Assembly (NCBI RefSeq): GCF_001949145.1
Contig: NW_019091518.1
Span: 434,318-498,317 of the forward strand
Source: Acanthaster planci
Taxonomy: Eukaryota; Echinodermata; Asteroidea; Valvatida; Acanthasteridae
Length of the DNA: 64,000 nucleotides
Direction of reading: 5' to 3'
The position numbers and the translations under genes were made by a program. Shown here piece by piece: positions 61,446 through 64,000 of this stretch. The notes beneath the pieces were generated by a model. That model did not search any database. It was not told where the DNA came from and saw only the letters and a program-made list of their open reading frames with translations. The number at the start of each line of letters is the position of its first letter. The first letter of the stretch is position 1.

Positions 61446-63009
61446 TCACTTTCGACTTCCCATGAAAACTAGAAGCAGCAAAGCAGCGATGGCAAAGAGG
61501 TGAAGGCCTCCCATCAGAAGGAATGGTATGGTGTAGCTGCCTCCAAGGTCAAAGATCAAACCTGGGGGAAAATAATGACAATAAAAAGACACTAGTTAAT
61601 TTCAACATGTCATTATGTAACCTCTTCATAAAACACATCCTCGGTACCAGGCAAAAAGGACCAGTGCATGGTTTACAAACTTATCAACATGACTATAAGA
61701 ATTAATTCAAAGTAGGTGCGCCACCAAGTGGCGTAAAATGGGTGAAATTCTGAGGGCATTTTATATGTCACCCATACTGTGCACTGGGTGGGAAAGGCAG
61801 CCATTTACTCTTTCTGTTCTTGGTGTATCTCTTTCAGATTCGGATTGTCACTTTCTCCCAGCTTAATAATGCGTACTTCTCAACTACCAGATTTCGTCAC
61901 ATTACATTAAAATATTATCCCGGAGCGGCTGCTACGTCGTACGTTAGTCTCGACTTCGGCTGCAACCAGTCCCAGAAACATTATGGGGTTTTTAAGGGCT
62001 TGGATTTTTAGAATATGGACAAAGCTTTCACAAACAGGCTCGTCATTGTGATTAGGATGTCAGTCTATTTCCCCCATCTCTTAATTTCCAGTGTCATTTC
62101 TTTGTGGGCGCTTTTGTGTGACGAGTGCTAACAAACCTGGTAGATACAGAAGTAAGAAGGAAAACACTGCCGATTTCATCGCCATCCATCCAAAGGCGCT
62201 GCCTAGACAATCTGGTGGGACCACTTCACACGACAAGACATCCATCAGAACCCAGATCATGAAGGTGCTGCACGCGTATATGACCATAGCGACCACATTT
62301 AACCAGTAGGATGTTAGCCACGGGTCGACAGCGTAATACACGGCAATTGATATCAGGGCAATCCCCATGAACTGTTTGGTGCCGACTATCTGAATTTTGT
62401 CCATCAGAGGCCCAAGAATGACGCCAGTAAGCACTCTGGTCAGTCCCATGATCGAAGTCAGGGTGACGGCGTCACCCGGGTCGAATCCCTTGGTCAGTGT
62501 GTGAGGGACAAAGTACACTGCCCAGCCTAGGCTGGAAACGTGACTTACAATCGATATGACTGCTACACACCAGTAGGCCCGACTAGTAAGGAGTCTAGTG
62601 AGAAACAGTTGCCAAGCGGTTTGGAGAGCTGACAAGATTGAGTTATTTTCCTGCTTGACCCTTTCTCTCGAGGCGTCCTCATCCACGCTGCGTTGGTATT
62701 CTTCCCGAGAAGGATCGCCTGGTAAGGCAAAGTAGTCTATACTCCTCTTGTGTAAAGCAAAAGCACTGACAGACGGACACTGCAATAGGGCACCGCACAC
62801 GGTCATATGAAAAAAAATAGAACCCAAGAGAAGCATGGCGCCTCTCCAGCCGTAAGTGTCCAGGAAGAGCTGAGTCAACGGTGGCATGACTATGAAAGCC
62901 ACGGAGCTGCCCGTTTGGGAAATGGAGAAAGCTGTGGTTGTACTTCCTGAAGTAAAACAATGACCGAGTAGCTCTTTACACAAAACGTTAGAAATCCCGA
63001 TACCAGGTC
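61446..63009 (-). CDS. SLC16-like (monocarboxylate-transporter family) protein, C-terminal part
   Basis: Two exons are visible: 62137-63009 (291 codons) and 61446-61561, which ends in the stop codon. The open frame carries on to 63064, but the AG acceptor after 63009 and its phase mark the exon edge. SLC16-like features: GPGIGISNVL, LDTYGWRGAMLLLG (end of the N-terminal bundle), a hydrophilic central loop with SREEYQRSVDEDASRERVK, a second bundle of six TM segments, GWMAMKSAVFSFLLLYLPG and the family-typical GLIFDLGGSYTIPFLLMGG. The N-terminal TM1-TM3 exons are not in the remaining 990 bases, so the gene continues past the right edge. The TM8 charge pair typical of the family is not conserved (see findings). 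The substrate is unknown. Confidence 0.85.
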
Positions 63010-64000
63010 CTGGAGATAAAAACAAGACACCGTGAATAATATGTAAACACGACGAAAGACTCAAAATATATGAAAGTTATCTCGAGATGGGCATACGTCA
63101 ATCATTATACTATACGTAAAGAACAAATCTTCATGCCCGAATTTTATTTTTGATACTGGCCATTTAGCTCTACCGACTGCATCCATCAACCTTTGTAGGT
63201 AGACTGTTTTGATTTGACAAGAAGACTAAAAGTGGCCTTGATTCATCCATAATTATCACAGACGTGTGTTGATTGAGTTCTGCCAAGTGACATGCATTTA
63301 CTATTATTAAAACAGTTCTTATGCAGTGTACCAGTAGGTAATCTTGTAAGGAAAGTCGGGTCAGTTATTTTATTAATCCAAAGCTGTTTGGTTTATCCGA
63401 AAACTGGAAGGTATTTCAACTGCTATTGAAACGTATTGTGGCGGTCTGCACCGACGGGAACCTAGAGTCGTCCTCAGCCGACGTCAGCGAGCGGTCTAGG
63501 GAAAGCAGAATCGTTTTGGGACAGCCTACCACCAGGCGCAGGGAGTTGCACCACTATTGCTTTGGTCGTCCTCGACCCATACACAGGACCCGACGAATAC
63601 TCGTCCTTCGTATTCTGGGCCCTGTCCCGATTCATAGGGATTTCTTTCGAAAAATTGTCTCCGGGATATCTGAGGGGTATCCGCTTGATTTTATGAGCTG
63701 GAATTGCACTGGTAGCCTATGTTCACAACTTACGGGGTAAACTATCCGTTAGGTTGCTAATTGCAGAAAACTCGCCTACTCCTCGTTTGGAGGAAAAAAT
63801 GTTGCTGGCGTGCGTGCACGTGCCAGCGCTCATTCTACAAACGAACGCTACCTAATGTGATACACGCTGGCGAGTGTGAAATGTGGTTGTGTCCCCCTAT
63901 CACGTGATCGGTCTGGACCAATAAAAAAGCATTATTCAGAACAGAGATATGACAATTCAAGCTGAAAACCATTAATGACTTGGGAGTGCTGCGTAGTTTG
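63010..64000. other. Intron or upstream sequence of the SLC16-like gene
   Basis: No N-terminal transporter exon can be found here on the minus strand. The plus-strand open frame at 63426-63740 has no family signature. The stretch is probably a large intron. Confidence 0.4.

Noticed and set aside
63426-63740. Plus-strand open frame of 104 codons near the right edge
   Set aside because: Low-complexity, basic, with no family signature and lying opposite the probable intron of the SLC16-like gene.
1-64000. CRISPR arrays, bacterial operons, tRNA or rRNA genes
   Set aside because: None seen; the sequence is eukaryotic with spliced genes, and no RNA gene signature was found by eye.

Overview
The window is eukaryotic: multi-exon genes, GT-AG introns, about 40% GC, many short transposon remnants and one assembly gap of N. 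The gene families (HYR-domain adhesion GPCRs, MFSD5, a TMEM79/MAPEG-like protein, an SLC16-like carrier) suggest a marine invertebrate deuterostome such as an echinoderm, hemichordate or amphioxus. I cannot fix the species from sequence alone. All exon models were built by hand from splice sites and phase continuity.

Layout. 1-4.1 kb: no gene recognised; it holds a clear hAT-type MITE. 4.17-15.76 kb, minus strand: adhesion GPCR A, 14 coding exons and 1339 aa (signal peptide, Ser/Thr mucin stalk with three 126-aa repeats, one HYR domain, HRM-like region, GAIN/GPS, 7TM, short tail). 18.38-32.92 kb, minus strand: its tandem paralogue, adhesion GPCR B, 18 coding exons and 1237 aa, with one divergent and five typical HYR domains in place of the mucin stalk. 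33-37 kb: no gene seen. 37.07-52.63 kb, minus strand: MFSD5, 11 coding exons and 464 aa; its introns carry several MITEs and the N gap. 52.7-58.9 kb: intergenic, with a large inverted repeat. 58.97-59.88 kb, plus strand: a 192-aa TMEM79/MAPEG-like protein. 61.45-63.01 kb, minus strand: the C-terminal two exons of an SLC16-like transporter whose N-terminus lies beyond the window.

The two receptors share exon lengths, phases and protein sequence from the HRM-like region to the tail but differ completely in their outer modules. Nearly all outer exons are symmetric phase 1-1, so modules can be added or lost without breaking the frame. The most unusual signal is a 230-bp tract, about 99% identical between the two receptor genes and spanning an exon-intron boundary. 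In gene A it ends inside a leftover fragment of that gene's own exon, at a 10-bp microhomology. This points to a recent gene conversion or templated insertion from B into A.
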